Notes under the pieces: model-generated
Database searches by the model: none
Seen by the model: only the letters and a program-made list of their open reading frames with translations
Told to the model about the DNA's origin: nothing
Part shown: positions 25,201-36,233 of the stretch, piece after piece
How the letters are laid out: every line of letters begins with the position of its first letter
Position numbering within the stretch: the stretch's first letter is position 1
Program-made: the position numbers and the translations under genes
Assembly: GCA_039621445.1 (NCBI GenBank)
Contig: CP154957.1
Coordinates: 24,838,938 to 24,902,937 of the forward strand
Source of the DNA: Euglena gracilis
Taxonomy: Eukaryota > Euglenida > Euglenophyceae > Euglenales
Length of the DNA: 64,000 nt
Reading direction: 5' to 3'

Positions 25201-25456
25201 GGGGATCTCATGTCATCTCATTTTGTTCCAGCGGGTTCAGGCCCTTCGGGTGCGGTATGACGGTGCGCTGGAACCGCTCCAAGAAACGTTCTTCGAAGCG
25301 CACCATCGGTTCAACGCTATCGCCGCCGGGTCACCCTCCCAGGGCTGCTCGGGTGATGTGGGGGCGTCTGCCTTCCACCCCCTCCATCGTGGTCAGAGAA
25401 GGGTGCGCCAATGCGGACACGGACAGATGGACTGCATTCCAGTTAGTCCGTCCTGA
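13210..25456 (+). CDS. Stand-alone dynein stalk / microtubule-binding-domain protein (multi-exon)
   Basis: Exons, all phase-compatible: 13210-13431 (coiled coil, ALKEQLLARARADAEALTAE), 14094-14170 (MEEELFQREKHLTHREQ), 14551 to about 14655, 14764-14841, 16649-16789, 17370-17546, 23256-23321, 23634-23728, 24143-24198, 24535-24620 and 25232-25456 (stop TGA). The core is the dynein heavy-chain stalk tip: QQYDNPPDTYRKVVEFV, TDWEEAKVMF, ITDEMLEKLEPFVQD and CGALSAWIRALY. These match the family pattern of NPP helix, DW..AK, IPD...KL..Y and C..L..W..A...Y. The return coiled coil follows (RLRLAQAEVLVAEGELSDLQ, then RVQALRVRYDGALEPLQ). The start exon is not found. The length is about 440 residues, against 4000 or more for a dynein heavy chain. 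No Walker or AAA+ motif lies between the flanking genes. The likely role is microtubule or axoneme binding without motor activity. A split or decayed dynein gene is the alternative. Confidence 0.78.
15127..15310. repeat. tgtgtatcac-type interspersed short repeat
   Basis: Roughly ten copies of gtgtatcac followed by variable A/T stretches (caaaattttt) occur in an intron of the stalk gene. A second block is at 15938-16080. The spacing is irregular, about 18-25 bp, so this is an imperfect minisatellite. No CRISPR-like structure is implied. Confidence 0.75.
15938..16080. repeat. tgtgtatcac-type repeat, second block
   Basis: About six copies of the same gtgtatcay unit as at 15127-15310, again alternating with caaaaattttt. 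The block lies in the intron before the exon at 16649. Confidence 0.75.
16325..16460. repeat. Dispersed intronic repeat with copy at about 30818-30960
   Basis: Both segments share tggatcaccacc, acccagggaa and ggccagt/aagt words, then tttgacccctg and ccccaaa in the same order and orientation. One lies in the stalk gene and one in the NmrA gene. Ends and target duplication are not resolved. Confidence 0.5.
18398..18686. mobile_element. hAT-like TIR element, family F1 copy b
   Basis: The left end acagggattttttttttagtc and the right end cttaaaaaaaacccct are inverted repeats. An exact 8-bp target duplication cttgggaa flanks them (18390-18397 and 18687-18694). The interior carries the same ggcgccgaaggc core and G/C tracts as the copies at 193 and 33119. 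It lies in the 5.7-kb intron of the stalk gene. Confidence 0.85.
18849..19100. repeat. GC-only minisatellite (ggcccggc units)
   Basis: About 250 bp are almost entirely G and C, built from 8- to 9-bp units ggcccggcg, with occasional ctcgg and ccggcc variants. It stays open in several frames and yields Arg/Pro/Gly/Ala repeats. This is composition, not evidence of a gene. It sits immediately 5' of the 160-bp array. Confidence 0.9.
19107..19620. repeat. Array of ~160-bp units, copy A of a 1.43-kb duplication
   Basis: Units begin with cgaaaaacgctcattttcgg, at about 19117, 19209, 19371 and 19534. Each contains gggtccgggaggccaaaaaa and gacccaaagtcaatgggt. The array and the unique sequence after it (to about 20270) reappear 1431-1434 bp downstream. 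Landmarks are the pair 19536/20970, the tatctcgggctaggcggtga pair 19719/21150, and the cgcgcgtgaataactcggg pair 20153/21587. Confidence 0.9.
20460..21735. repeat. Copy B of the 1.43-kb tandem duplication
   Basis: Four more ~160-bp units (starting near 20487, 20645, 20807 and 20968) are followed by the same unique block seen after the first array, ending near the target duplication of the F3 element at 21741. Divergence between copies is modest, with scattered substitutions and indels in homopolymers. The duplication inflates the intron of the stalk gene. Confidence 0.9.
21741..22206. mobile_element. hAT-like TIR element, family F3 copy a (intact ends)
   Basis: Left end catacatctctctaagg and right end ccttaaagagatgtatg are near-perfect 17-bp inverted repeats, with an exact 8-bp target duplication gccccgac at 21733-21740 and 22207-22214. 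The 466-bp interior has gctgcagccagccccgattt and ttttgcaggtcatttttggg and no transposase. It lies at the end of duplication copy B. Confidence 0.88.
24159..24334. mobile_element. Probable TIR element, family F5 copy b, overlapping an exon end
   Basis: The body ggtatgggtttcggcacaaa matches the better-preserved copy at 45109-45353 (ggtatgggttttggtacaaa). The stretch aagtcagaag and the right end taaaaagaagccag also match. The left terminus is degenerate. Flanks caggatat / ctggatat (7 of 8) resemble a target duplication. If correct, the last 40 nt of the stalk-gene exon 24143-24198 and its donor CAG|gtatgg come from the element. Confidence 0.5.
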
Positions 25457-26697
25457 ATATGCGGGGAGTGTTCATCATCGGAAAGAACAATTTTTCAGAG
25501 AGACCCTGCCTCTAGGTCCCGTCATGCTATTCCATAGTTCCACACTGCAGCCACCATACTCTCTGCCCTTCCTGCCCTTCGCTACAATGTGCCATCTCCG
25601 TTCTTGCCCAGTGTCTGTTTGTGGATGGCTCCACTGTTACTCCTCCTCTGCAATTAATTTTCGCACGTTTCCTTCCTCTGTATTTTTCCATTGGTTTGCA
25701 TGGCCTCGCCTAACCCTGATGAGCATTATTTTTTGTGTGTGTCTGACCAAGGTGTTGTCCACATACTGCAACCAATCTCCTATTCACCCTCGACAGTGGT
25801 GTTGTTTGCATTGGAGGGTGTATCCAGAGATGTTTGCAATTAAATTTTCGAAAACACTCAAAGTCCATGTTGACTTTTTATTGACAGCTTGCACAAAAAA
25901 TGGAGATTTTGCAGGGTCCCCCTTTCCCCGGGAAAATTTATTTTTATTATCCCCACATAAATGAGGTTCAGGCAATCCACCTGGTTCCAATTCTGTGATT
26001 GCATTTCATTTTCCGGCTGAACACTAAATAAAACATGCAATACACTTCTTCTCTGTATGTGACGAATCCCTAAAGATCATTAAATCCAAAAGCCTGTTTT
26101 CAACCTCAGCACATGCGCATTGACCCTTCCACCAATGATTTCAATCCATTTCTCTTTCAACAAAAGACCCACACCTGTGTGGATCTCTCTACCCAGTTTT
26201 TTCTTTATCTCCTTGGCGTGGGCACAACTCATTACTCTGTCCTTCCCTACAGGTTTGAGCAGGTTTTGCCCACCTGCTTGAAGTCTTGGCATTTTCCTGT
26301 TTTTTTTGCCAATTATGTATATTTAACAAGCAGGTGCAACAATGCTGTTTTTTTTATCTATTTGAATCTCCGAAACTGCATTAAATCAAATATTTTGCTT
26401 TCATTTCCATTGCTTTTGTTGTCCCACCTATCCCAGTACCACTTTCTAATTCAAGAAAGAATTGTGCATATGAATCTCAGGTTCCAGGAAACTTTTCGTT
26501 TCTCCTTATTTTTCTTCAAATGGACTGGGATGTTGGTTTTCCAACGGAGACATGATCATCGAGAAAGACGCTGCCTCCGCAGTGACCCAGTTGGCTTTTC
26601 TGCCTCGGACACAGCTCTGCCGTCTCCGTTGTTCTTTCTCCCACCCTGCCCCAACCGTCACAGCTTCGCTTGACGCACCGGTTCCTTCCCCCCATCC
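25457..26697. other. Intergenic region, stalk gene to NmrA gene
   Basis: AT-moderate sequence lacking GC-rich exon-like segments or repeats of note. A long open frame crosses part of it but is out of frame with the real terminal exon of the stalk gene. It should contain the 3' end of the stalk transcript and the NmrA gene promoter. No motif can be assigned. Confidence 0.5.
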
Positions 26698-29600
26698 ATG
26701 GCGGCGGACGGCAGCCCCGGTGGCCCGTTGGTGCTGCCGGTGGCACGGGTGGCCGCGCTGCTCGCCGAGCTTCAGGTCTGTGCCCCGCCTGCCGACGCCG
26801 CCGCGACGTCCCGGCCCGCCGTCCTGGCCGCTCTGCAGCGCGCCTTGCGCTGCGAGGAGTTCGACGCGGGCCAGGAGGCCGATGGTACCATCACGTTCCA
26901 GGTGTCCACGGAAGAGAAGTTGAGACAGCGGCTGGAGGCGTCGGTGAAGTCGGCACCGCTCACTCAGGGTTTGGTAAGAGCAGAGGGTGTCTTTCGCTTT
27001 TATTCTGTGGGGTGTCTTTCAACCACAGGCTAATGGTATTACCCCCCACCAACCTCCCTGGGTACAAGACTTAGTCATTTAGTCATTTGATGCTGTAGCG
27101 CGGAGCTTGTGATGAAAAGAGGCGCTGCTGGAATTAGCTTTATTCCAAGGGAATGTCGGGTCGCTGTTTGAGATACAAGGGTGCAATCATTTCAGAATGG
27201 AACAGTTTTTCTATCGATGAAACTGGACGCCAACCCTGACCCCGTCTCTCCCACCCCACGGCCGCCGGCGGGCCCCCCTCAGGTGGTCGTCCTGGAGGCC
27301 GACACGACCGCCATGGCGGCCCAGGTTGTCTGGGCCATCGTGCAGCGCTCCGGGGGGGCCCGGCAGGCGGTGGCGGCGGTGCGCTGCGCGTTGAGCCCGG
27401 CGGCCGTGGCGATCCGCCAGTTGGGGGCGGCGGTCAGCGAGGCGCGGGTAGGAGACCCGGGGGCCCTGCATGCGGTGCTGCGCGGTGCCAATACGGTGGT
27501 GTGGTTGCCGGTGGAGACGCCCCAGATGGCGGAGGAGGCCGAAAATATTGCCACCGCTGCCCAAATCAGGTTTTGTCTGAGATATTAGTATTTTTTATAC
27601 ACTGTCTGAACAAACATCACAGAGGACAAAAATTATCGGAAAACACCTTGATTTCCCTGTATTTTTCCCCGTAATTTTGTCCAGTGAATGTGATGATAAT
27701 AAAAATATAGAAACACACACACACACACACACACACCATTTCAAAATAAGAATTCCCCACATTTTTTTGACATAATTTTTGTCCACATGGCAATTTATAT
27801 TGATTCCGCTGGCAAAGCCTGCTGCCAATGATGGGTGTGCAACGGATCGTGTTGTTAGGCCGCCTGCCCCCAAGACGATGCCCTTTGGCATTGGAACCGG
27901 AGCCATGGCGGTGGTACACTGCCACGGAGGCTCGCCTCAAGGAGCGGCAACCAGATATTCCTGTAGTGGTTTCCTGGACTGACCCAAAGAGACGGATGTC
28001 ACTTGGATGTATTTTAATTTAAAGCAGGGTAATTTGTTTGGGACCGAGCTGCTGTGGGCTTTCTTCATATTTCTTGCACGTTGAATTTGTGGGCTGCAAC
28101 GACAAGGCTTCCATTTTCAAATGACACTTTCAACTGGGATGCCGACTTCAGTCAAATGGGTAACAAACCAGGTTTTTATTAGTGCTGAGCTGTTTGTTAT
28201 CAGAAGCAACGTGCCCAAGTGCTCAGGCCGGCCAGGTCAAGCCTGCAGTTGTTTTGGGACGTAAATCGGACGTAAATATCTCGGGCTAGGCAGGGAGTCA
28301 TGACTTAGAACGCCCTTTCTTACACATTTTGTTTTTCTGTAACTCCCCTCCTGGCCTGAGGCATGGCCATTTCCCTAAGGGCTTCGTTTTATATTTTAAG
28401 CATTTTCTTTCATTTTGCTTCGTTTTCGAGATATTTCGACATCATCACCTGTTTTGGCCCAAAAATGGCTGAAAACACGTCAAAAATTATGCAGATTCGG
28501 AATGTAATTTTGGCCAGCCGATGAGCAAGCACCTATAGCTAAAATGGCCTAAAATGGCCTAAAATGGCCTAAAATGGCCTAAAATGGCCTAAAATGGCCT
28601 AAAATGGCCTAAAATGACTTTTTGACCCCCTATAGGTGGGGGTCCCTAAAATGGCCTAAAATGGCCTAAAATGGCCTAAAATGGCCGAAAATGGCCTAAA
28701 ATGGAAAAAATTCTGTTGCACAACAATTTTTTTGTGAACAAATGAAGCCATTCAGGCAATGACTTTCGGTGTCTTTTGTTAATGTGGACGGCAAACAATG
28801 GATTTGGTGGAGGAGCACAGCCTCACAAGGCCCATGGTTTCATCCTAATAACACTCATATCAGTCCCCAAATTCACAGCCCCAACCTTTTTTTGGTGGCT
28901 GAATTTTGAAGGTTTGGACAGATTATTTTTTCTTACTCCTATCTTGTTGGTTTGCACCGATGTTTGTTTCGCAAATAATGAAACGGAAGCATGGGGAAAA
29001 AGTCAAAACAAAGATGAAAGACGTTGGAAAAATCTCAATTGAAATATAAAATTCTAGCATCATATAAATATAACTTTTGTAAGTAAATTTAATATTTCAT
29101 TCTTTATGAATAGACATAAAATTATTATGGATATTCTATGTATTTTATGTGGATATTTTGTGTGGGTATTTTATTATTATCAATTTTGTTGATATATTTT
29201 CCATATTTATAAAGATTTCATAGTCATCAATTTTTAATTGTAGAATTAAAAATATAGCATTAACATTATATTTAATGCAGTTTTAGTAATACAAATAACA
29301 CATGTTTTCATACAATTTTAGTAATAAAAGAGAAATAAGTTGAAATTAATAAATATATGTACTAAGTAAAAATAATATTTATTGATATAATGTGTAATTG
29401 TACAATAATTATTACTGCAATCATATTATCAATAAAATTGGAATAATATTGGGATATATAATATGATAGAATATGATATATGATATCCGTCAATAGGTAC
29501 AGGATTAGGTTTATATATTTCACTTTTTGCCTGGTGAAATTCAATTTGACTTTGGCATTGTTTTAGGCATGTATATCATTCATTTTATTATTATGATAAG

Positions 29601-32600
29601 TATTTAAAGAATAATTATTAAGATCTGTAATACAAATGAAAATTCATTGTATTTTTTGGAAATAATTTTTTGTTTGTATTATGGATCTGAATAATTATTC
29701 TTTAATATTTATCATAATAATGAAATGAATGATATACATGGCTGAAACAATGCCAAAATCAAATTGAATTTCACCAGGCAGCAGCATTATCTTTCAGAAA
29801 AAATGACTTCTTATTGCGAAATTCCGCAAAATGGTGTAGAATTCACAAAAAGAAAACGGGAGCCTTTTTGGTAGCACAAATAAAAAAATTTTTTTGTCCA
29901 ACGGTTTTTTTTCTCTGAAAGATTTCATCTACCGTAAATTCTTATTGTTCAGAATTCCTCTATGAATATGAATATAGACTTGTTGAGCTTCCCATTGTTT
30001 TGATCAGCGTTCATGAATTTTGCATGCTTTTTTGGATGTACATTTGTTATTACCGAACAAGAGAAGGTTTGCACACGTTATGATACTGTTTTCGGGACAA
30101 AAATGACCAAAAATTATGATTTTCAGAACCCCCACCAACACCTTAAAATGGCCTAAAATGGCCTTAAATGGCCTAAAATGGCCTTAAATGGCCTAAAATG
30201 GCCCAAAATGGCCTAAAATGGGGAAATTTTTGGGCTTGACTATAGGTGCTTGCCGATGAGTTACTGGGAAAGCCAGGTACTGTTGGTTCAAGCCCGGTGC
30301 ACGGGCTTGAATTCTCCTACTGGGCCCTCTGGACAACTCGGCGGCCCTGGGGAGTTATTTCCCAAATACATGTTTGCTTGCTGGCAGATACACCCTGTTT
30401 TACAGTTTACAGTTTTCAGTTTTGGACCTGGGGGGCGGTAGGTCAAATCCCAGGTAAGCTTTGCTCTTATTAAGAGCCAGCTCAGCGCCCCCCCCCCCCA
30501 ACACGAGCCTCGTTTTTTTAATTTATACCAGGGGTGTCAGTTGTCCTGGTCCGGGGGGGAGGGGTCATAGGTGTTTTTTTGGTTCATGTGGGGAGGGCAC
30601 AAGTTGTTCACATGTCTAAGAAAGCAGACCCCCAGTTTAAGCACCAAATCACCCTGCCCTCCTGTTTGGCTGTTAGTCCATCCTGTACTGTCACGAAGGC
30701 AACCAAACCAAACTTGCATTTAGGCTTAAAAATGGTAAACTTGCTCATGTGCAAATTTACCACTTTTGATTTTCTGGAGTTCATTCCAGAGTTTTAAACT
30801 GCTGGTTACACGCCAGTCCTCCATTTGTGGATCACCACCGTTCTTCGGCGATGAAACCCAGGGAAAGGCCAGTATTTGGTGTTCTTTTTTTTTCAGTGTT
30901 GTTTCTCCCAGGTTTTGACCCCTGGGACATAAGATTTCCCCCCAAAATACAGAAAAAGCTGCCACAAAATCCTGCCTGTAGGTTCAGTTCAGGCACACTT
31001 GTGTGCCCCCCCCACCAGTACGGGGGGGGGCAGGGATAGATGGGAAGCTTTTCAGTTTTGAGGCGGGTGGTACGGGGGTCCTGCACTCCCTTGGGGTAAG
31101 GTGGTTGGGGGGTCCGGACCCCCCAGCAGGGTTCGATATAAGGAGGGCGTACATGGTTTAGGTGGGGGGGTGTCCCCCCACCCCCCCCTCCCTCCTGGCC
31201 CGCAGGGGGGGGTCCGGACCACCCCCCCCACCTACAAGGGGGGTCCGGACCGACCCTCGGGGGGGGGGGGGGGTACCCGGGACCCCCCCCAAAAAGGGGC
31301 AATTTTTCCTCCGGCGCTTTGCGCCGAATTTTTTTTTGCATTTTTGGCCAATTTTTGCCCAAAAAGTGCCCAAAATGGCACTTTTGGTCGTTTTGGGGGG
31401 TCAAATTTTTCGGTCACCCTAACCGCGCCACTGTTTAGGTGGGGGGGTGTCCCCCCAACCCCCCCCTCCTGGCCCGCAGGGGGGGGTCCGGACCCCCCCC
31501 CCCTCTCCTTATATCGAACCCTGCCCCCAGGGGGGTGGTCTGGACCCCTCCCAACACTGGGGGGTCCGGACCACCCCCCCCTCCTCGGCAGGTTCCAAAA
31601 ATGGCGGAAAATTGAGCACTGGAAAATGAAAAAAAATGCCCCTTTGCCACATTACGAATGGTAGTAAATTTCGAAAAATGAGCATTTTTGGATTTATTTT
31701 CACAAAAAGAATCAGGGATTTTCCACCACGTTTGGCCATTTGACGGTCCATAAAACCAAAAATTTTCCCGTCCCCCTTCAGCTGCGAAGTCCGACCCCCT
31801 CCTCTGTGTCGGGGGGGGGGTCCGACCCCCCCACCTCAATGCTTCCCATCCATCCCTGGGGTAGGCTTTTGAGTGTGGGTTGGTGAGTTGGGACCGCTGG
31901 ACCTGGGGGGTGGGGTGTGCCATGGATCAGTCTGGCCTGAACGCCAGCCTGGAGAAAAATTTGAAGTTTTTTTTCGGGCTGCTTTTAGGTGGGTTTTGGT
32001 TTGGGTGGGTGGGTTGGTGGGTGGGTTGACCTCAGGGTCGTGGGTGGGTGGAGGGGGTCGTGGGTGGGGTTTCAAAAAAGTGGGTGGTGGGTGGGTGGAT
32101 GGGCCGGGAAGTAGTGCCCCCCCCCCCTGGACCCAAGAGGGTCACGAAGTGAATCTGTGGTCCTGTCCACCGCATTTCCTGCGTGGAATTTCCAGCACCA
32201 CTTGGTGTTGGAGGTCGGGTGTTGGGGTAGTTACTTTCTGACCTGCAGCCATGCAAGCCCTGTGGAGGATTTTTGAAGTCCAGCAAACCCATCCATCCAC
32301 AGGCAATGTGCTGCGCCTGTTTTTTTTTTGTTGACAAAAACAGCAGGGGTGAGGGGCACTTTCAATTCACTTTTTTTAAAAAAAGAATCAAACCTTTAAT
32401 TGCCGTTTACTTTGATGTTTCAGAAGTAATAAATGGTTTTTCACCGAATACGGGCCCAGAACGTTTGCCATATTTATAAGCAAAATTTTAGTGTGTTGAA
32501 TAATTTGCATAATTGTGCCCAATCTTTCCAGTAACATCCCATGTTGATGAGGCAGCCAGTAGAAGGTTCACGATTGCACATACTGTGTGTGTGTGCAAAT

Positions 32601-35600
32601 ATGCCCTGGATGACACCTGCTCTGGGGCACCCTGACGGCCAAACACCTAATTTCCCCATCTGGCTCTTGGTGCAGATATGGCCACTTTCAAAAAATATCG
32701 TTTGCACAATTGTGCAAATGGCCCAAGGCAACTGCATTTGCGAGATCACCCGCCTAAGAGGTTGTGCCACAGGAATCTTTGGCAGCAGCTGAAGGTCGCC
32801 GTACTGCAGGCGGCTCCAATGATGGACACACTGTTGCTGGCCGGTAACACCGCGGACCTCCCATGCCCCTCTGGGAGCGGCCAGGCATGCAAGACAAATC
32901 GGTCCACCGTGCCATTTAGCGTCCCAAGTTGATCTTTGTGCCTTGGTTTTGAAGTGTGATGTATGCCTGGGACAGACGCCGTGCCGTTCGTCGCCCAGAA
33001 AGACGTTGCAGAGGCGCTGGCAGTGGTTGCGTTGCGCGATGAACTTCCGAATCAGAGGGTTCGGATTACGGGATCTGAGCCCGTTTCAGGTGAGTTTGTT
33101 GCATGTTTGTTTTGTGAACAGGGGTTTTTTCAGTCTTGGACCCCCGGGGGGGGAGGGGGGGGAGGGTGGGTAGGTCCGGCCGAGCTCCCCCCCCCCCCCT
33201 GGGGAGGGTCCCCCCAGGGGGGGGGGGGGATATACCAAAGGCGCCGAAAAATTTTGAAGACGTTCCATTTTGGCTTTTTTTTTTGCGATTTTTGGCCATT
33301 TTCGGGGAAAAGTTAGTGGGTCCCCCGGGACCCCCCCCCAGGGCCCCCCAGGGTGGGTGGGTGGGGGGGGGCCCACCGTCTAAAAAAAACCCCCTGATTG
33401 TGAACGTCCTGTCCCGCGTTGATGAGAAACAATTTCCCCCAAATATAAGGCTGTTCTGCGGACTAGTGTAGCATAATTTGCTTCTTCAAGACAACATTTA
33501 ACCTTTAATTTGTGGTATCTTTTTGAAAGCCTGCTTACTTCCTTGCCCTATTATTCAGGGCACACTCTGGAATGAGGGCTTTTGTATCATACCCTGTTCT
33601 TTGTCCCCGAGAAGTGCATTGGTGCTTATGTTAGAGAAGGATTCCCCCCAACTTGATTGTTTCTTCATCAGGACCATTTGCGGCAGTAAATGAGGGCGGT
33701 CGACAAAGGATGGGAAGTTTTATTTTATTTTGGTCCATTTTTTTTCAAGGACCACCCTTTAAGGACTGCCCTTGGGCCTGAGGGCTGGCCAACTGCCGGC
33801 CTGGGGCTCAAATGGGTTCAAAAATTAAAAAGGAAAGTCGAACAACGCATTTTTTTGACGTTTTGGGTGGAAGGGCAAAGGTCCAAGGATGCCAGAAACC
33901 ACTCCCCCCCCCCCCCGCAGTTGACCAGTTTTTACCAAAACATGGCCTTTTTTGTCCCCTTTTCCTGTGGATTGTGCATTGATTGTGCTGGGACAGTATA
34001 TATTTTTTTGCTTCAGGGCTGCCCTGGGTGCCCCCACTTCTCCATCCGCCGCCCGCCGTGCTCCGCAGGGACGCAGGTCGCGCTGGGCTTGGGGGCCGCG
34101 GTGGGCCCGAAGCCCAACCTTGGCTGCCTTGGGGGCCCGCCCAGCCCCCGCACCCCCCGCGGGGCGGAGCTCATCGCCCGCCGGCTGGCGGTGCCCTGCC
34201 GGTGGCGAGTGCTGGCCCGCCAGGCGGAGGTGGTGAAGCTGGCTGGGCTGTTGCTTGAGGATTTGCAATGGCCATGCCTTGGGGGACAGGGCTGGATGGG
34301 AACCCCCTTAGACCTTTAAGTCAGACCCCTGGTGGGAGGGTCGACCCCCCCCACCAGGTCTTCCCGTGTTTTGCCGACGCCGATATTTTAGGCCAAGATT
34401 TTCCTTTGATGCCGAAGGAATTTTCCTTGCGCGGTGCTGTGGTTGGGGGGGGCTGACCCCTCCCCCTCATCAGGCCTTCCAATACAGCCCAGCTTGAGGA
34501 GGGCTAGACTGCAGCGGGTGTAAAACCCGGTGAGTGGAAATCTATGGAGACCAGGAGGGGTGCCTAGCCAGTGTGAGTTTTGTCACCTGCTCGTGAGTCA
34601 AGAAAAGTGTTGGTTTTTTTGATTTGAGGACCTCGACCCCTTTTTTGGGGGCGATTGCACAGGAAAAATATTCTACCACCAGATGAAGTTGCATATGCAC
34701 ATTTTTGGACATTTCACCATTTCATATTTACAGTAGTTGCATAGTGAAATAAACCCTCCTCCCAAAAACTATACCTCTGATGTATTATTTTTTCGCCCAA
34801 AGTCCTAGCCCGAGGGGGGGGATGATCCCCAAAATTTTTAGAAATCCTATAGGAACTGAAATAGCACTCAGAACCCGCTTTGGGGTCTTTTATTGTATTT
34901 TTTCCATGTAATTTGATTTTTAGAGGCCAGATGATCCGGAAAAATCATTTCCCCCGTAATTTATCATCAGAAATAATAGTATTTTTCCAGGTCGTCGGCC
35001 CGAGAATTGGGGGGGGGGGTATTAACTCGGTCGACGAAGTCAGACCCGGGGGGGGGGGGAGGAATGTCATTTATTACTTATTTATAGGAGGGGTATCATT
35101 TGAGGGGAGTGTTTACAAGTGCGTGCAACTGGGCAAACCAACCATGTCATTTTGTGCAAGTTTGCACCACGCTTTTTTTTTGGTGTGGTATTTTTTGGTG
35201 TTTTTGTTGATTCTTTGGCAGTTTTTTTTTTGAAAAAGTTGTTCTGTTTAAGTTTTTATGTTTCCTTTTGACGAACAGTACATTCAGTTTCCCAAAACAT
35301 GCACCCTGTTGCATAATAAATAATGTTGTTATTGTTGCAAACTGAAAATTTTCCCCTGAGTATCTGAAATAGTCCTCTCCAGTGGAAATGAACATCCTGG
35401 GCTCCCAAAGGAATTTACATACAACTTGCATTTTTTTTTGCATCTTTTGCACTTTTTGTGCTTTTTTTTTTAAAACTTGTTGTATACCCCCCCCCCCCCG
35501 GGAGTGGCGGCTCTCAGGCGATTGTCCGCTGCGGACGCAGGGACAGCAGCCGACGGACGACCTGCAGGCCATCCTGGGCCGGCCCCCGACCACTTTCGCC

Positions 35601-36137
35601 GCCTTCTGCGACGGCCGCCCGCCGGAGCCGGCGTGCGGCGGGGTCGTGGTGTGGAACGCGGACAGCGCGGCCGGCGTGGCGGTGGTGGCCCGGCTGCTGG
35701 GGGAGCGGGTGGAGCGGTTGCGGGCGATGGTCCGGCCCCATACTGCGGCCCACCGGCGGATGTGCGTACAGCGGTGTGCCTCGATCTTGAACGTGACCTG
35801 TCTGAATTCATCAACCTGAATCCACTTGCGCCATTGGCAGATTTCAAAACATTAGCTCTTTCCTATACCGGCGATTTGGCATGGCTGAGGAATCCAAAGG
35901 TCTGACAATGCGTGAACCCTAAAAGCTTCGTTTTCAACACCCTATTTGATTTCGATATCTGTGGATCATGAAAACAAACGGTCCAAAGTTGTGGAGCTCA
36001 TTAATGCAATTGTCCCCATTCTGAGTTCTGCTAATCTGCCAAAAAGATAACAAGGAAATGACTGAAGCCCACCAACACCAATCTCTTCCTCAGCTTCAGT
36101 GACCAGAGCCCAATTGACGACTATGTGGACCAGTTGG

Positions 36138-36194
<57 letters not shown>

Positions 36195-36197
36195 GCG

Positions 36198-36233
<36 letters not shown>

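Larger units (their letters stand above)
28526..30252. mobile_element. hAT-like TIR element, family F4 copy a (1.7 kb, with nested fold-back)
   Basis: The ends caagcacctatag and ctataggtgcttg are perfect 13-bp inverted repeats, flanked by an exact 8-bp target duplication ccgatgag (28518-28525 and 30253-30260). Inside are AAAATGGCCT decamer arrays near both ends and an AT-rich centre (about 29040-29780) with a 251-bp fold-back. No transposase-like frame is present. It accounts for about a third of the 4.8-kb NmrA intron. Copy b at 50364-51624 shares only the termini. Confidence 0.88.

Noticed and set aside
25014-25964. 316-codon open frame on the + strand
   Set aside because: It overlaps the terminal stalk exon (25232-25456) in a different frame. 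The exon frame matches dynein coiled coil and splices in phase, while this frame looks like translated non-coding sequence.
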